Positions 33,268-42,252 of a DNA stretch of 64,000 nucleotides are shown here, piece after piece. Each line of letters opens with the position of its first letter. Position 1 is the first letter of the stretch. The stretch comes from Hungatella effluvii. Its GTDB lineage: Bacteria > Bacillota > Clostridia > Lachnospirales > Lachnospiraceae. The notes beneath the pieces are model-generated. The model searched no databases. It was not told the origin of the DNA and saw only the letters and a program-made list of their open reading frames with translations. The stretch lies in assembly GCF_003201875.1 (NCBI RefSeq), contig NZ_QJKD01000006.1, positions 1 through 64,000 of the forward strand. Direction: 5' to 3'. The position numbers and the translations under genes were made by a program.

Positions 33268-34743
33268 ATGGACAATTTTGATGTATACAGTGATATTAAA
33301 GCCCGGACCAATGGAGAGATTTATATAGGCGTTGTAGGACCGGTGCGGACGGGAAAATCCACCTTTATTAAACGGTTTATGGAACTGATGGTGCTGCCGG
33401 AAATGGTGGATGAGCATCAGAAAACACAAACGAGAGATGAACTTCCGCAGAGTGCGGCCGGGAAGACGATCATGACGACGGAACCCAAATTCATACCGAA
33501 GGAAGCGGCTGAGATCCGGCTGGGCGATGAGATTGAGGCAAAGGTGCGGCTCATCGACTGCGTTGGATTTATGGTCGAAGGAGCTGCCGGACACATCGAA
33601 AACGATGAGGAGCGCCTGGTAAAGACCCCGTGGTTTGAATATGAGATTCCCTTTACGAAGGCTGCGGAGATCGGAACGAGAAAGGTCATCAATGACCATT
33701 CCACCATCGGTGTCGTGATCACGACGGATGGCACCATCGGGGAACTGAAACGCCCCAACTACATAGCCGCAGAAGAGCGGACCATTACCGAATTAAAGGA
33801 GCTTGGAAAACCGTTTATCGTCCTTTTAAACTCCGTAAGGCCGTATTCCGATGAGACCACGGCCCTGGCAAAGGATATGAGGGAGAAATACGGCGTGACC
33901 GTTATGCCGGTGAACTGTGAACAGCTGAAAAAGGATGACGTCTATCATATCCTGGAACGCGTGCTGAAGGAATTCCCGGTTACGGAGATGGATTTCTATA
34001 TCCCCAAATGGCTGGAGATCCTGCCTGCAAGCCACTGGCTGAAATCCCAGATTATCCAGGCCGCCAAGGATATGGTGAAAAAGGTTACCCACATGAAGGA
34101 TATCACGTCGGATCTGTTTGATGGTGCAACCGAGAGTATCCGGGCCGTAAAGGTACAGAATATGAATATGGCGGACGGAAGCGTTTCCATGGGCATGGAC
34201 GTGGATGACAGCTATTATTATCAGATCTTAAGCGACTACGTGGGAATCCCCATTGAAGGCGAATACCAGCTGATGCAGACCTTAAGCGATCTTGCAAAGA
34301 TGCGGGCGGAGTACGAAAAGGTGAACCAGGCCATGAGCCAGGTGCGCTTAAAAGGGTATGGCGTCGTGACGCCGGAACGGTCGGAAATTATCCTGGATGA
34401 GCCGGAAGTGATCAAGCACGGCAACAAATACGGCGTTAAGATGCGGGCGGAGGCTCCTTCCATCAATTTGATCAAGGCTCATATCCAGACGGAGATCGCC
34501 CCGATTGTCGGCAGCGAACAGCAGGCGGAGGATCTGATCGCCTACATCAAGGAAAATGCCAGAGAGAGCGAGGAAGGCATCTGGAACACCAATATTTTTG
34601 GAAAGTCCATCGAACAGATTGTGGAGGATGGAATCTCTGCAAAAGTCTCCCAGCTTACGGAGGACTGTCAGTTAAAGCTTCAGGATACGCTACAGAAGAT
34701 TATCAACGACAGCAACGGAGGAATGATCTGCATTATCATATAA
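33268..34743 (+). CDS. spoIVA: Stage IV sporulation protein A
   Basis: The 491-residue ATPase that polymerises on the forespore surface as the basement layer of the spore coat; the B. subtilis protein is almost the same length. The Walker A G-P-V-R-T-G-K30-S puts the lysine at position 30. The middle and C-terminal domains and the end G-G-M-I-C-I-I-I match the family; the C-terminus contacts SpoVM-marked membrane. AAGGGGG precedes the ATG at 33268. A longer in-frame opening from 33223 overlaps the sigma-E-like promoter and is rejected. It is direct evidence of endospore formation. Confidence 0.98.
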   Translation: MDNFDVYSDIKARTNGEIYIGVVGPVRTGKSTFIKRFMELMVLPEMVDEHQKTQTRDELPQSAAGKTIMTTEPKFIPKEAAEIRLGDEIEAKVRLIDCVGFMVEGAAGHIENDEERLVKTPWFEYEIPFTKAAEIGTRKVINDHSTIGVVITTDGTIGELKRPNYIAAEERTITELKELGKPFIVLLNSVRPYSDETTALAKDMREKYGVTVMPVNCEQLKKDDVYHILERVLKEFPVTEMDFYIPKWLEILPASHWLKSQIIQAAKDMVKKVTHMKDITSDLFDGATESIRAVKVQNMNMADGSVSMGMDVDDSYYYQILSDYVGIPIEGEYQLMQTLSDLAKMRAEYEKVNQAMSQVRLKGYGVVTPERSEIILDEPEVIKHGNKYGVKMRAEAPSINLIKAHIQTEIAPIVGSEQQAEDLIAYIKENARESEEGIWNTNIFGKSIEQIVEDGISAKVSQLTEDCQLKLQDTLQKIINDSNGGMICIII

Positions 34744-34778
34744 AATGAGCATGAACGGCAGAAGAGGAGGATGAGGTC

Positions 34779-34807
34779 TTTCACGAGGTTTCAATTTATG
34801 CTATAAT
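34779..34807 (+). promoter_or_regulatory. Promoter of the beta-CASP nuclease gene
   Basis: TTTCAC at 34779-34784, 17-base spacer, perfect TATAAT at 34802-34807. Confidence 0.7.
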
Positions 34808-34847
34808 AGAAAAATGACCGACAGAAGAAAAATAAGGAGGGCTTTCA

Positions 34848-36449
34848 ATGAAATTAATGTTCATCGGTGCGGACCATGAGGTTACCGGCAGCTGCCACTA
34901 TTTAGAAGCCGCAGGACTTAAGATTCTGGTGGACTGCGGTATGAAGCAGGGTGTGGACTATTTTGAGAATGCAGAGCTTCCGGTGAGCTATTCGGAGATC
35001 GATTACGTGCTCCTGACTCATGCCCATATCGACCATGCCGGGATGCTTCCGTTTATCTATGCGAGAGGGTTCCGCGGAGAAATCATCACCACCGAAGCCA
35101 CAGCGGATTTGTGCAACATCATGCTGAAGGACAGCGCGCATATCCAGGAATCAGAGGCAGAGTGGAAGAACAGGAAGGCCAGACGAGCCGGGCGGCAGGA
35201 AGAAGTGCCGCTGTATGAAATGAATGATGCGGTAGGGGTGTTAAAGCAGTTTAACCCCTGTAATTATGATGAAATAATAAAACTGGAGGAGGGCCTTACC
35301 ATTCGGTTTACCGATGTCGGACATTTACTGGGGTCTGCCTCCATTGAGGTGTGGATCACAGAGAATGATATCTCAAAGAAGATCGTATTTTCCGGTGATA
35401 TCGGCAACAAGAACAAGCCGCTGATCCGGGATCCGCAGTATATCCAAAACGCGGATTACGTGGTAATGGAATGTACCTATGGCGATCGGCTTCACGGCCA
35501 GATACCGGACCACGTTTCCATTCTCGCGGATATTGTCCAGAGGACGCTGGACCGGGGCGGCAATGTGGTGATTCCCGCATTTGCCGTGGGCAGGACACAG
35601 GAGCTTCTCTACATGTTCCGCATCATCAAGGCGGAGCACATGGTGAAGGGCCACGACGGATTCGAGGTCTATGTCGACAGTCCGCTTGCCGTCGAGGCGA
35701 CCAATGTGTTTAAGGATAATCTGACGGACTGTTACGACGAGGAGACGAAGGCGCTCGTCACGCAGGGGATCAACCCGATCTCATTTGCGGGACTGAAGCT
35801 CTCCATTACCAGTGCAGAATCGAGAGATATCAATTTTGACACAAAACCGAAGGTCATCATCTCCGCGGCGGGCATGTGCGACGCGGGCCGGATCAGGCAC
35901 CATCTAAAGCATAATTTATGGCGGCCTGAGTGTACCATCGTCTTTACGGGATATCAGTCTATCGGGACGTTGGGCAGAAGCCTGCTGGAAGGCGGCCGGG
36001 AGGTGAGACTGTTCGGTGAAACCATTCATGTGGAGGCCCACATTGAAAAGATGGATGGAATGAGCGCCCACGCAGATATGGAAGGGCTGATTCAGTGGCT
36101 GAATGCATTTGAGGAGAAGCCAGGGGAAGTATTTCTGGTACACGGGAATGATGAAGTGTGCGATTCGTTCAGGCAGGTTTTAAAGGAAGAGTATGGATAT
36201 CAGGCGGAGGCGCCGTTTTCCGGTTCCGTTTACGACCTGGCCTCCGGCAGATGGCTGGAGCAGAGGGCCGGAGTCGTCGTGACGAAGACGGTGGAGACGG
36301 CGAAGCGGGCGGTAGGTGTCTATGCGCGTCTGCTGGCTGCCGGGGAGCGCCTGCTGTCGGTGATCCGCCACAACGAGGGCGGAGCCAACAAGGATCTGGC
36401 AAAATTCGCAGACCAGATCAATTCATTGTGCGATAAATGGGACAGATAG
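34848..36449 (+). CDS. Metallo-beta-lactamase/beta-CASP ribonuclease
   Basis: A 533-residue member of the beta-CASP RNA-processing family (CPSF73/RNase J-related, YsxB/KHse type). The zinc motif T-H-A-H-I-D-H-A-G is near residues 57-65, then G-H-L-L-G-S near 158 and S-G-D-I near 184. The beta-CASP inserts carry V-I-P-A-F-A-V-G-R-T-Q-E and the later S-A-H-A-D and V-H-G-N motifs. The C-terminal ~60 residues go beyond the core domain. AAGGAGGG precedes the ATG. Endo- or exonuclease activity on RNA is expected; the target is not known. Confidence 0.9.
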   Translation: MKLMFIGADHEVTGSCHYLEAAGLKILVDCGMKQGVDYFENAELPVSYSEIDYVLLTHAHIDHAGMLPFIYARGFRGEIITTEATADLCNIMLKDSAHIQESEAEWKNRKARRAGRQEEVPLYEMNDAVGVLKQFNPCNYDEIIKLEEGLTIRFTDVGHLLGSASIEVWITENDISKKIVFSGDIGNKNKPLIRDPQYIQNADYVVMECTYGDRLHGQIPDHVSILADIVQRTLDRGGNVVIPAFAVGRTQELLYMFRIIKAEHMVKGHDGFEVYVDSPLAVEATNVFKDNLTDCYDEETKALVTQGINPISFAGLKLSITSAESRDINFDTKPKVIISAAGMCDAGRIRHHLKHNLWRPECTIVFTGYQSIGTLGRSLLEGGREVRLFGETIHVEAHIEKMDGMSAHADMEGLIQWLNAFEEKPGEVFLVHGNDEVCDSFRQVLKEEYGYQAEAPFSGSVYDLASGRWLEQRAGVVVTKTVETAKRAVGVYARLLAAGERLLSVIRHNEGGANKDLAKFADQINSLCDKWDR

Positions 36450-36467
36450 CTAGGAGAGTGACATAAG

Positions 36468-36944
36468 ATGGGAAAAGTACTATTGTTTACAGATGGAGCT
36501 GCAAGAGGAAATCCGGACGGACCCGGTGGTTACGGAGCTGTGCTTCAGTTCACGGATTCTAAAGGGCAGCTCCATGAGAAGACGCTGTCGGCCGGATATG
36601 TGAGGACGACTAACAACCGTATGGAGCTGATGGCTGCGATCGCGGGACTGGAGGCGTTAAACCGGCCCTGCGAGGTGGAGCTGTATTCGGATTCCAAGTA
36701 TCTGACGGATGCATTTAACCAGCACTGGATCGATAACTGGGTGAAGAACAACTGGAAGCGCGGCAAGAGCGGCCCGGTCAAGAATATCGACCTGTGGGAG
36801 AGGCTTTTAAAGGCCATCGAACCCCACCGCGTCACCTTCTGCTGGGTAAAGGGACATGCCGGCCATCCGGAAAATGAGCGGTGTGATACACTGGCGACCA
36901 CTGCCGCGGATGGGGACAACTTAATGGTGGATGAAGGCCTGTAA
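36468..36944 (+). CDS. rnhA: Ribonuclease HI
   Basis: A 158-residue RNase HI that degrades RNA in RNA-DNA hybrids. The catalytic acids are in [10 protein letters not shown] (Asp near residue 8), the Glu in R-M-E-L near 48, Y-S-D-S near 70 and the C-terminal E-N-E-R-C-D. The basic W-V-K-N-N-W-K-R segment near 88 is the substrate-binding handle. GGAGAG precedes the ATG. It shares the transcript of the upstream nuclease gene, separated by 18 bases. Confidence 0.96.
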   Translation: MGKVLLFTDGAARGNPDGPGGYGAVLQFTDSKGQLHEKTLSAGYVRTTNNRMELMAAIAGLEALNRPCEVELYSDSKYLTDAFNQHWIDNWVKNNWKRGKSGPVKNIDLWERLLKAIEPHRVTFCWVKGHAGHPENERCDTLATTAADGDNLMVDEGL

Positions 36945-37048
36945 AACTTACGTATCTCTTACAATCTCTTACTAATTAACGTACCCTATTTCCTTTCTTT
37001 TTTATTTATGATATGGTAATTTTATCAAAGTATGTTAGGATGATTATC

Positions 37049-37936
37049 ATGAATAAAAATAGAGGAATCTGGCTTGTAATCGCTGCCATCCTGATCATCG
37101 GAATCGCGGTGACGTTTGCGACCAGCAGATTTATCCGGCAGAACGGCGGCTCTTTAGATACCGTTGCGGTGACGCAGATGCCCGGGACGACAGCGGGCGG
37201 CGGCATGCCGCAGGCATATACGGAGGGAGCGGGCACGGAGCTTCCCGCCGCGGCCAGGAAGCGTATGGAAGAAACAGTCCCTGCTGAGGAAGAAGGAGCA
37301 GTATCCGGGAACACGGATGAAGCGGCCGCCAGGGCGGCGGTACCGGAACCTGCTTCCTCCCGGATGATGGCGGCAGAGGGAGCGGCGGTGCCTGCTCCGG
37401 AATCCATCCTGATGGATGAGAATAAGGAGGCCGCGGATGAAGCGGTCCCGGAAGCAGCGGCAGCAGGAGCGGGAAACAAGGCGGATGCGGCAGCCCCATC
37501 CATATCCCCGTTAGGTCCGGGCGGAAGCGCAGTGCTTCAGAGCGACGAGGAGGAAAAGCTGGCCTACTACGAAAAACGTCTGGCAGAGCTGGACGCCCAG
37601 GTGCAGAAGATGCGCAGCGAATCCTCTGATTCCACTACGTATTCCATGAAGACGCTGGCCGAGAAGGAGTTTAAGCTCTGGAACATTGAGATGAACACCA
37701 TTTACGCGGAAATCATGAACGGACTGGACGAGGATGCGAAGGGAAAGCTGGAAAGTGAGCAGCAGACCTGGATGAAGAGCCGGGATACAAAGGCGGAGGA
37801 AGCGGCGAGAAAGTACAGCGGAGGTTCTCTGGAAGGCGTCGAATACACGGCCTCCCAGGCCGAGACCACGAGAACAAGGACGTACGATCTCGTGGAAACG
37901 TATATTAACTCGCTGCCTGCGGAGAATGAAGGTTAG
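37049..37936 (+). CDS. Membrane-anchored protein with an LprI-like (DUF1311) domain
   Basis: A 295-residue protein with one N-terminal membrane span (about residues 6-26), a long Ala/Glu/Pro-rich linker (about 40-165) and a C-terminal domain of about 110 residues. That domain has the pattern of the LprI lysozyme-inhibitor family: paired E-K-E-F-K-L-W-N, Q-Q-T-W-M-K-S-R-D and a G-G-S-L near 270. LprI proteins inhibit lysozyme or bind the wall in other bacteria; here the role is inferred. Repeated Ala-Glu and Gly-Ala tracts in the linker suggest a surface stalk. The ATG at 37049 follows TTAGGATG; a longer in-frame opening from 37013 would lack a ribosome site. Confidence 0.75.
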   Translation: MNKNRGIWLVIAAILIIGIAVTFATSRFIRQNGGSLDTVAVTQMPGTTAGGGMPQAYTEGAGTELPAAARKRMEETVPAEEEGAVSGNTDEAAARAAVPEPASSRMMAAEGAAVPAPESILMDENKEAADEAVPEAAAAGAGNKADAAAPSISPLGPGGSAVLQSDEEEKLAYYEKRLAELDAQVQKMRSESSDSTTYSMKTLAEKEFKLWNIEMNTIYAEIMNGLDEDAKGKLESEQQTWMKSRDTKAEEAARKYSGGSLEGVEYTASQAETTRTRTYDLVETYINSLPAENEG

Positions 37937-37948
37937 AAGAAAAAGAAT

Positions 37949-37984
37949 CCCCATACAGAACAGGTGTACCGGTTCTGTATGGGG
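37949..37984 (+). terminator. Hairpin after the LprI-domain gene
   Basis: CCCCATACAGAAC (37949-37961) pairs perfectly with GTTCTGTATGGGG (37972-37984). The following bases are only weakly T-rich, so it may be an imperfect terminator. Confidence 0.65.
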
Positions 37985-38043
37985 ACTTCGATTTTGTGGA
38001 AAAATAACCGCCGGAAAACAAAGGAAAAGGGAGGAAGGATGAC

Positions 38044-38805
38044 GTGGGAAACTGGTTTACGATCGATTCGATTGGTGAAGATACCTTTATGATCAGTGAG
38101 TACAGGCACTGGGAGGAGACACACGCATACCTGCTGAACGGCAGTGAACGGAGTCTGCTCATCGACACCGGTCTTGGAATTGAAAATATTTATGAGGAAG
38201 TGATCAGGCTGACGGATAAGCCTGTCACGGCCGTGGCCACCCACATTCACTGGGATCATATCGGCGGCCACCGGTATTTTCCGGATTTTTACGTGCAGGA
38301 GGAGGAAGTGAGCTGGCTTTCCGGAGGATTTCCTCTGCCGGTTGAACAGGTAAGAAAATCCGTTGCAGAGCACTGTGATTTGCCGGAGGGATTCTCGGTC
38401 GATGCGTATGAAGTCTTTCAGGGAAGGCCAGCGAGAGTACTTAAGGATGATGAAATCATTGACATCGGAGGAAGATCGGTGAATGTGCTGCACACGCCGG
38501 GCCATTCGCCGGGCCATATGTGTTTTTTTGAGAAGGAGAGAGGCTGGCTTTTTGCGGGCGACCTCGTATATAAGGGCACGTTGTTCGCATACTATCCATC
38601 AACCGATCCGCAGGCGTATCGAACCTCCCTGGAACGCGTATCGGCGCTTCCTGTAACACGGGTGTTTCCGGGCCACCACGGTCCCGATTTGCGGCCGGAG
38701 TTTCTGGAAGAGGTAAAAAATGCATTTTTGACGCTTCATGCGGAAGGAAAACTGCACCATGGCGGAGGCATGCACCAGTATGACGGCTTTGCCGTGTGGA
38801 TTTAG
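38044..38805 (+). CDS. Metallo-beta-lactamase-fold hydrolase
   Basis: A 253-residue protein of the glyoxalase II-like group. Zinc ligands are visible in T-H-I-H-W-D-H-I-G near residues 66-74, the His in H-T-P-G-H-S-P-G-H near 148-156, the Asp in F-A-G-D-L near 172 and the His in F-P-G-H-H-G near 208. The start is a GTG at 38044 after GGGAGGAAGG. The family includes hydroxyacylglutathione hydrolases and lactonases; the substrate is unknown. It is not clearly in an operon with either neighbour. Confidence 0.85.
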   Translation: MGNWFTIDSIGEDTFMISEYRHWEETHAYLLNGSERSLLIDTGLGIENIYEEVIRLTDKPVTAVATHIHWDHIGGHRYFPDFYVQEEEVSWLSGGFPLPVEQVRKSVAEHCDLPEGFSVDAYEVFQGRPARVLKDDEIIDIGGRSVNVLHTPGHSPGHMCFFEKERGWLFAGDLVYKGTLFAYYPSTDPQAYRTSLERVSALPVTRVFPGHHGPDLRPEFLEEVKNAFLTLHAEGKLHHGGGMHQYDGFAVWI

Positions 38806-38835
38806 GAAATATCACAGAAAATCGGCGGCAACATC

Positions 38836-38864
38836 TTGATAAATAAAATTCGATATGATAGGAT
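38836..38864 (+). promoter_or_regulatory. Promoter of the small membrane protein-alaS transcript
   Basis: TTGATA at 38836-38841, 17-base spacer, TAGGAT at 38859-38864. No T-box is visible ahead of alaS. Confidence 0.55.
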
Positions 38865-38909
38865 AGTACAATGAGTTTGGCTAATGTATTAAGAACGGAG
38901 GTTGAATCT

Positions 38910-39059
38910 ATGACAGCAATTTTAGCAAGTTTTCTGCAGACAGCAATCAAGTTTCTGTTTTTCCTTGCAGTGGCAGGAGGGGGAATCGTGTGCGGCAAGA
39001 AGTACAGAGACTACAAGGATGCGAAGAATGCAGGCAGTGCGACAGAAGAAAGTAAATAA
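38910..39059 (+). CDS. Small membrane protein, 49 residues
   Basis: A 49-residue protein with one membrane span (about residues 6-25) and a short charged cytoplasmic tail (G-K-K-Y-R-D-Y-K-D). The ATG at 38910 follows GGAGG with eight-base spacing; an earlier in-frame ATG at 38871 has no ribosome site. It lies 18 bases before alaS and is cotranscribed. I recognise no family. It may be a conserved small protein of the clade, because its ribosome site and spacing are well formed. Confidence 0.6.
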   Translation: MTAILASFLQTAIKFLFFLAVAGGGIVCGKKYRDYKDAKNAGSATEESK

Positions 39060-39077
39060 CTAACGGAGGACAGTAAC

Positions 39078-41717
39078 GTGAACAAGACAGGTGTGAATGA
39101 ACTGAGGAGAATGTTCCTTGAATTTTTTGAGAGTAAGGGACATCTGGCGATGAAAAGCTTCTCCCTGGTTCCGCATAATGATAACAGCTTATTGTTAATC
39201 AACTCAGGTATGGCGCCTTTAAAGCCATATTTTACAGGACAGGAGATACCGCCGAGAAAGCGTGTGACCACCTGCCAGAAGTGTATCAGAACCGGAGATA
39301 TCGAGAATGTGGGAAAGACCGCCCGTCACGGCACCTTCTTTGAGATGCTGGGCAATTTCTCCTTTGGAGATTATTTTAAGACGGAAGCGATCCGCTGGTC
39401 CTGGGAGTTTTTGACAGAGGTTGTAGGACTGGATCCGGACAGGTTATATCCATCCGTCTACTTGGACGACGACGAGGCTTTCGATATCTGGAATAAGGAA
39501 ATCGGCATTGCCCCGGAACGTATCTTCCGCTTCGGCAAGGAAGACAACTTCTGGGAGCATGGAGCAGGCCCCTGCGGACCGTGTTCTGAAATCTATTATG
39601 ACCGCGGGGAGAAGTACGGCTGCGGAAAGCCGGGCTGCACCGTGGGCTGTGAATGTGACCGTTACATGGAAGTATGGAACAACGTATTTACCCAGTTCGA
39701 GAATGACGGACACGGCAATTACGAGGAACTGGACCAGAAGAATATCGATACCGGCATGGGTCTCGAGCGTCTGGCCGTGGTGGTTCAGGATGTGGATTCC
39801 ATCTTTGATGTGGACACCATCAAGGCTCTGTTAAACAAGGTTGCAGAGCTTGCCCGCACGGAGTATCAGAAGGATGCATCGGTTGACGTTTCCCTGCGTC
39901 TGATCACAGACCACGTCCGTTCCTGCACCTTTATGATTTCCGACGGCATCATGCCATCCAACGAAGGACGCGGATACGTGCTGCGCCGTCTGCTTCGGAG
40001 AGCGGCCCGCCACGGAAGGCTGCTCGGCATCGAGGGAAGATTCCTCGCGGAGCTTTCCAAGACCGTAATCGAACTTTCCAGAGACGGATATCCGGAGCTG
40101 GAAGAGAAGAGAGCCATGATCTTAAAGGTTCTGACTGAGGAAGAGGATAAGTTTAACCGGACTATCGACCAGGGACTTGCCATTCTCGGCGAGATGGAAG
40201 AGAAGATGTCCGCCTCAGGCAAGACGGTGCTGGACGGTGAGGATGCATTTAAGCTCTATGATACTTACGGATTCCCGCTGGATTTAACGAGAGAAATTCT
40301 GGAAGAGAAGCATTTTGAGATCGATGAGGATGGCTTTAAGAAGGCCATGCAGGAACAGCGTGAGAAGGCCAGAGCGGCCAGAAAGACCACGAACTACATG
40401 GGCGCTGATGTGACGGTGTACCAGTCCATCGATCCTGCGCTCACCACGGAATTTGTCGGATACGACAAGCTTGCCTGCGATTCTAAGATTACCGCTCTGA
40501 CGACAGAGACGGATCTGGTGGAAGCGCTGACGGATGGCGAGACCGGCACGATTGTGACGGAAGAGACTTGCTTTTATGGCACCATGGGCGGCCAGCAGGG
40601 CGATAAGGGTGTGATTGTCAGCGCAAACGGCGAGTTTGCGGTGGAAGACACCATTCATTTACAGGGCGGCAAAGTCGGCCATGTGGGCAGGATGAAGAAG
40701 GGCATGTTCCAGATCGGCGACGCAGTCACCTTAAAGGTCTGTGAAGAGAGCCGTATGAGCACCGGCAGGAACCACAGCGCGACCCATCTGCTTCAGAAGG
40801 CGCTCCGCACCGTTTTGGGCGAGCACGTGGAGCAGGCAGGTTCCTATGTGGATGAAGACCGTCTTCGTTTCGACTTCACTCATTTCTCCGCCATGACACC
40901 GGATGAGATTAAAAAGGTGGAATGCCTTGTCAATGAGAAGATCAAAGAAGCGCTGCATGTAAAGACAGAGGTTATGAGCCTTGATGAGGCGAAGAAGTCT
41001 GGCGCCATGGCTCTGTTTGGCGAGAAGTACGGGGATAATGTCCGCGTGGTGAAGATGGGGGATTTCTCCACGGAGCTATGCGGCGGTACCCATATTTCCA
41101 ATACAGGTGTGATCGGCTCCTTTAAGATCTTATCTGAGACGGGAATCGCAGCCGGCGTGCGCAGAATCGAAGCCCTGACGGGCGACGGCCTGATGAAGTA
41201 TTATCAGGATGCGGAGACCGAGCTTCACGAGGCGGCGAAGGCGGCGAAGGCCACGCCTCAGACACTGACAGCAAAGATTGAAGCCATGCTTGAGGAGATC
41301 AAAGCGCTCCATTCTGAAAATGAAAAGTTAAAGAGCAGACTGGCCAAGGACTCCCTGGGAGATGTTATGGACCAGGTGAAGGAGATCGGCGGTGTCAAGG
41401 TTCTGGCTACGAAGGTTACCGATGTAGACATGAACGGTTTAAGAAACCTGGGAGACCAGTTAAAGGATAAGCTGGGTGAAGGCGTGATCGTACTGGCTTC
41501 CGTCATGGATGGAAAAGTGAACTTAATGGCAACCGCTACGGAGGAAGCGCAGAAGAAGGGTGCACATGCAGGCAACTTAATCAAGGCTGTCGCAGGACTC
41601 GTTGGCGGCGGCGGCGGTGGAAGGCCGAATATGGCCCAGGCCGGCGGTAAGAATCCGGCCGGAGTTGACGCGTGTCTGGAAGAGGTTTATAAAGTGATGG
41701 AAGGCCAGATGAAATAA
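39078..41717 (+). CDS. alaS: Alanyl-tRNA synthetase
   Basis: An 879-residue class II synthetase that charges tRNA-Ala. The catalytic domain has the early F-E-S-K-G-H pattern and M-G-L-E-R; the editing domain carries the zinc set H-S-A-T-H-L-L near residue 573 and C-G-G-T-H near 673; the C-terminal DHHA1 domain ends with the Gly-rich V-G-G-G-G-G-G-R-P. The start is a GTG at 39078, ten bases after GGAGG, and gives the typical start N-E-L-R-R-M-F-L-E-F-F. It is co-transcribed with the small membrane protein. Confidence 0.98.
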   Translation: MNKTGVNELRRMFLEFFESKGHLAMKSFSLVPHNDNSLLLINSGMAPLKPYFTGQEIPPRKRVTTCQKCIRTGDIENVGKTARHGTFFEMLGNFSFGDYFKTEAIRWSWEFLTEVVGLDPDRLYPSVYLDDDEAFDIWNKEIGIAPERIFRFGKEDNFWEHGAGPCGPCSEIYYDRGEKYGCGKPGCTVGCECDRYMEVWNNVFTQFENDGHGNYEELDQKNIDTGMGLERLAVVVQDVDSIFDVDTIKALLNKVAELARTEYQKDASVDVSLRLITDHVRSCTFMISDGIMPSNEGRGYVLRRLLRRAARHGRLLGIEGRFLAELSKTVIELSRDGYPELEEKRAMILKVLTEEEDKFNRTIDQGLAILGEMEEKMSASGKTVLDGEDAFKLYDTYGFPLDLTREILEEKHFEIDEDGFKKAMQEQREKARAARKTTNYMGADVTVYQSIDPALTTEFVGYDKLACDSKITALTTETDLVEALTDGETGTIVTEETCFYGTMGGQQGDKGVIVSANGEFAVEDTIHLQGGKVGHVGRMKKGMFQIGDAVTLKVCEESRMSTGRNHSATHLLQKALRTVLGEHVEQAGSYVDEDRLRFDFTHFSAMTPDEIKKVECLVNEKIKEALHVKTEVMSLDEAKKSGAMALFGEKYGDNVRVVKMGDFSTELCGGTHISNTGVIGSFKILSETGIAAGVRRIEALTGDGLMKYYQDAETELHEAAKAAKATPQTLTAKIEAMLEEIKALHSENEKLKSRLAKDSLGDVMDQVKEIGGVKVLATKVTDVDMNGLRNLGDQLKDKLGEGVIVLASVMDGKVNLMATATEEAQKKGAHAGNLIKAVAGLVGGGGGGRPNMAQAGGKNPAGVDACLEEVYKVMEGQMK

Positions 41718-41751
41718 GTAAGAATTTTCCCAGAAAAAAATGAAATTTTCC

Positions 41752-41779
41752 TTGACGAATGGGAAAATTATGCTATAAT
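41752..41779 (+). promoter_or_regulatory. rpsU promoter
   Basis: TTGACG at 41752-41757, 16-base spacer, perfect TATAAT at 41774-41779. The leader of about 70 bases holds no recognised regulator. Confidence 0.8.
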
Positions 41780-41855
41780 CATATCAGTGCTATAAAATAC
41801 CCAAACAGTTGTATTATGCACAAGTACACAACTGGAGGGAGGTTAGGTGTGAGCT

Positions 41856-42032
41856 ATGTCAAATGTAATCGTTAAAGACAACGAGAGCTTAGATAGCGCT
41901 TTACGCAGATTCAAAAGAAACTGTGCGAAAGCAGGTATCCAGCAGGAAATTCGTAAGAGAGAGCATTACGAAAAGCCAAGCGTAAGACGTAAGAAAAAGT
42001 CTGAAGCTGCAAGAAAACGTAAATATAACTAA
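41856..42032 (+). CDS. rpsU: 30S ribosomal protein S21
   Basis: A 58-residue S21 protein, too short for many gene-callers' default length. It begins [11 protein letters not shown], carries the [11 protein letters not shown] segment and ends in a very basic helix ([15 protein letters not shown]). A GGAGGGAGG stretch precedes the ATG, with a longer than usual gap. It has its own strong promoter and terminator. Confidence 0.97.
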   Translation: MSNVIVKDNESLDSALRRFKRNCAKAGIQQEIRKREHYEKPSVRRKKKSEAARKRKYN

Positions 42033-42057
42033 TAATTAATTAGTCAAACAAGGTTAG

Positions 42058-42089
42058 TCCCTGGTCATTTTATGATCAGGGATTTCTTT
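42058..42089 (+). terminator. Terminator after rpsU
   Basis: TCCCTGGTC (42058-42066) pairs with GATCAGGGA (42074-42082) with one G-T wobble, followed by TTTCTTTG. Confidence 0.85.
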
Positions 42090-42092
42090 GTT

Positions 42093-42168
42093 TGTAACAG
42101 TTCAGCCCCCGCTTCCGGCTGTCGCGGTCCGGCCCGCGACAGCCGGAAGTGGGGGCTGAACTGTTACA
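42093..42168. repeat. 76-nt near-perfect palindrome downstream of rpsU
   Basis: The arm at 42093-42127 (starts TGTAACAGTTCAGCCCCC) is complementary over 35 bases to 42134-42168, with a single G-T wobble, around a six-base loop TCCGGC. The rpsU terminator is already complete upstream, so this structure is separate. A degenerate half-copy lies at 51497-51522, so this looks like a dispersed intergenic repeat (REP/MITE-like) rather than a local terminator. Confidence 0.85.
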
Positions 42169-42191
42169 TTTGTTTACTTTCACTTTAGCCT

Positions 42192-42221
42192 GCATAATCG
42201 GACGCCGTTTTTGCATATAGT
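42192..42221 (+). promoter_or_regulatory. Sigma-E-like promoter of yqfC
   Basis: GCATAAT at 42192-42198 and CATATAGT at 42214-42221, spacer 15, resemble the mother-cell sigma-E consensus. It lies about 30 bases before yqfC, consistent with sporulation-specific expression. Confidence 0.5.
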
Positions 42222-42252
42222 ATAATATCATTGGCTGAAAGGCAGAAACGAT

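Noticed and set aside
42093..42168. The palindrome as the rpsU terminator
   Set aside because: A separate stem with a T-run at 42058-42089 already serves rpsU, and the palindrome has no T-tract typical of a terminator.
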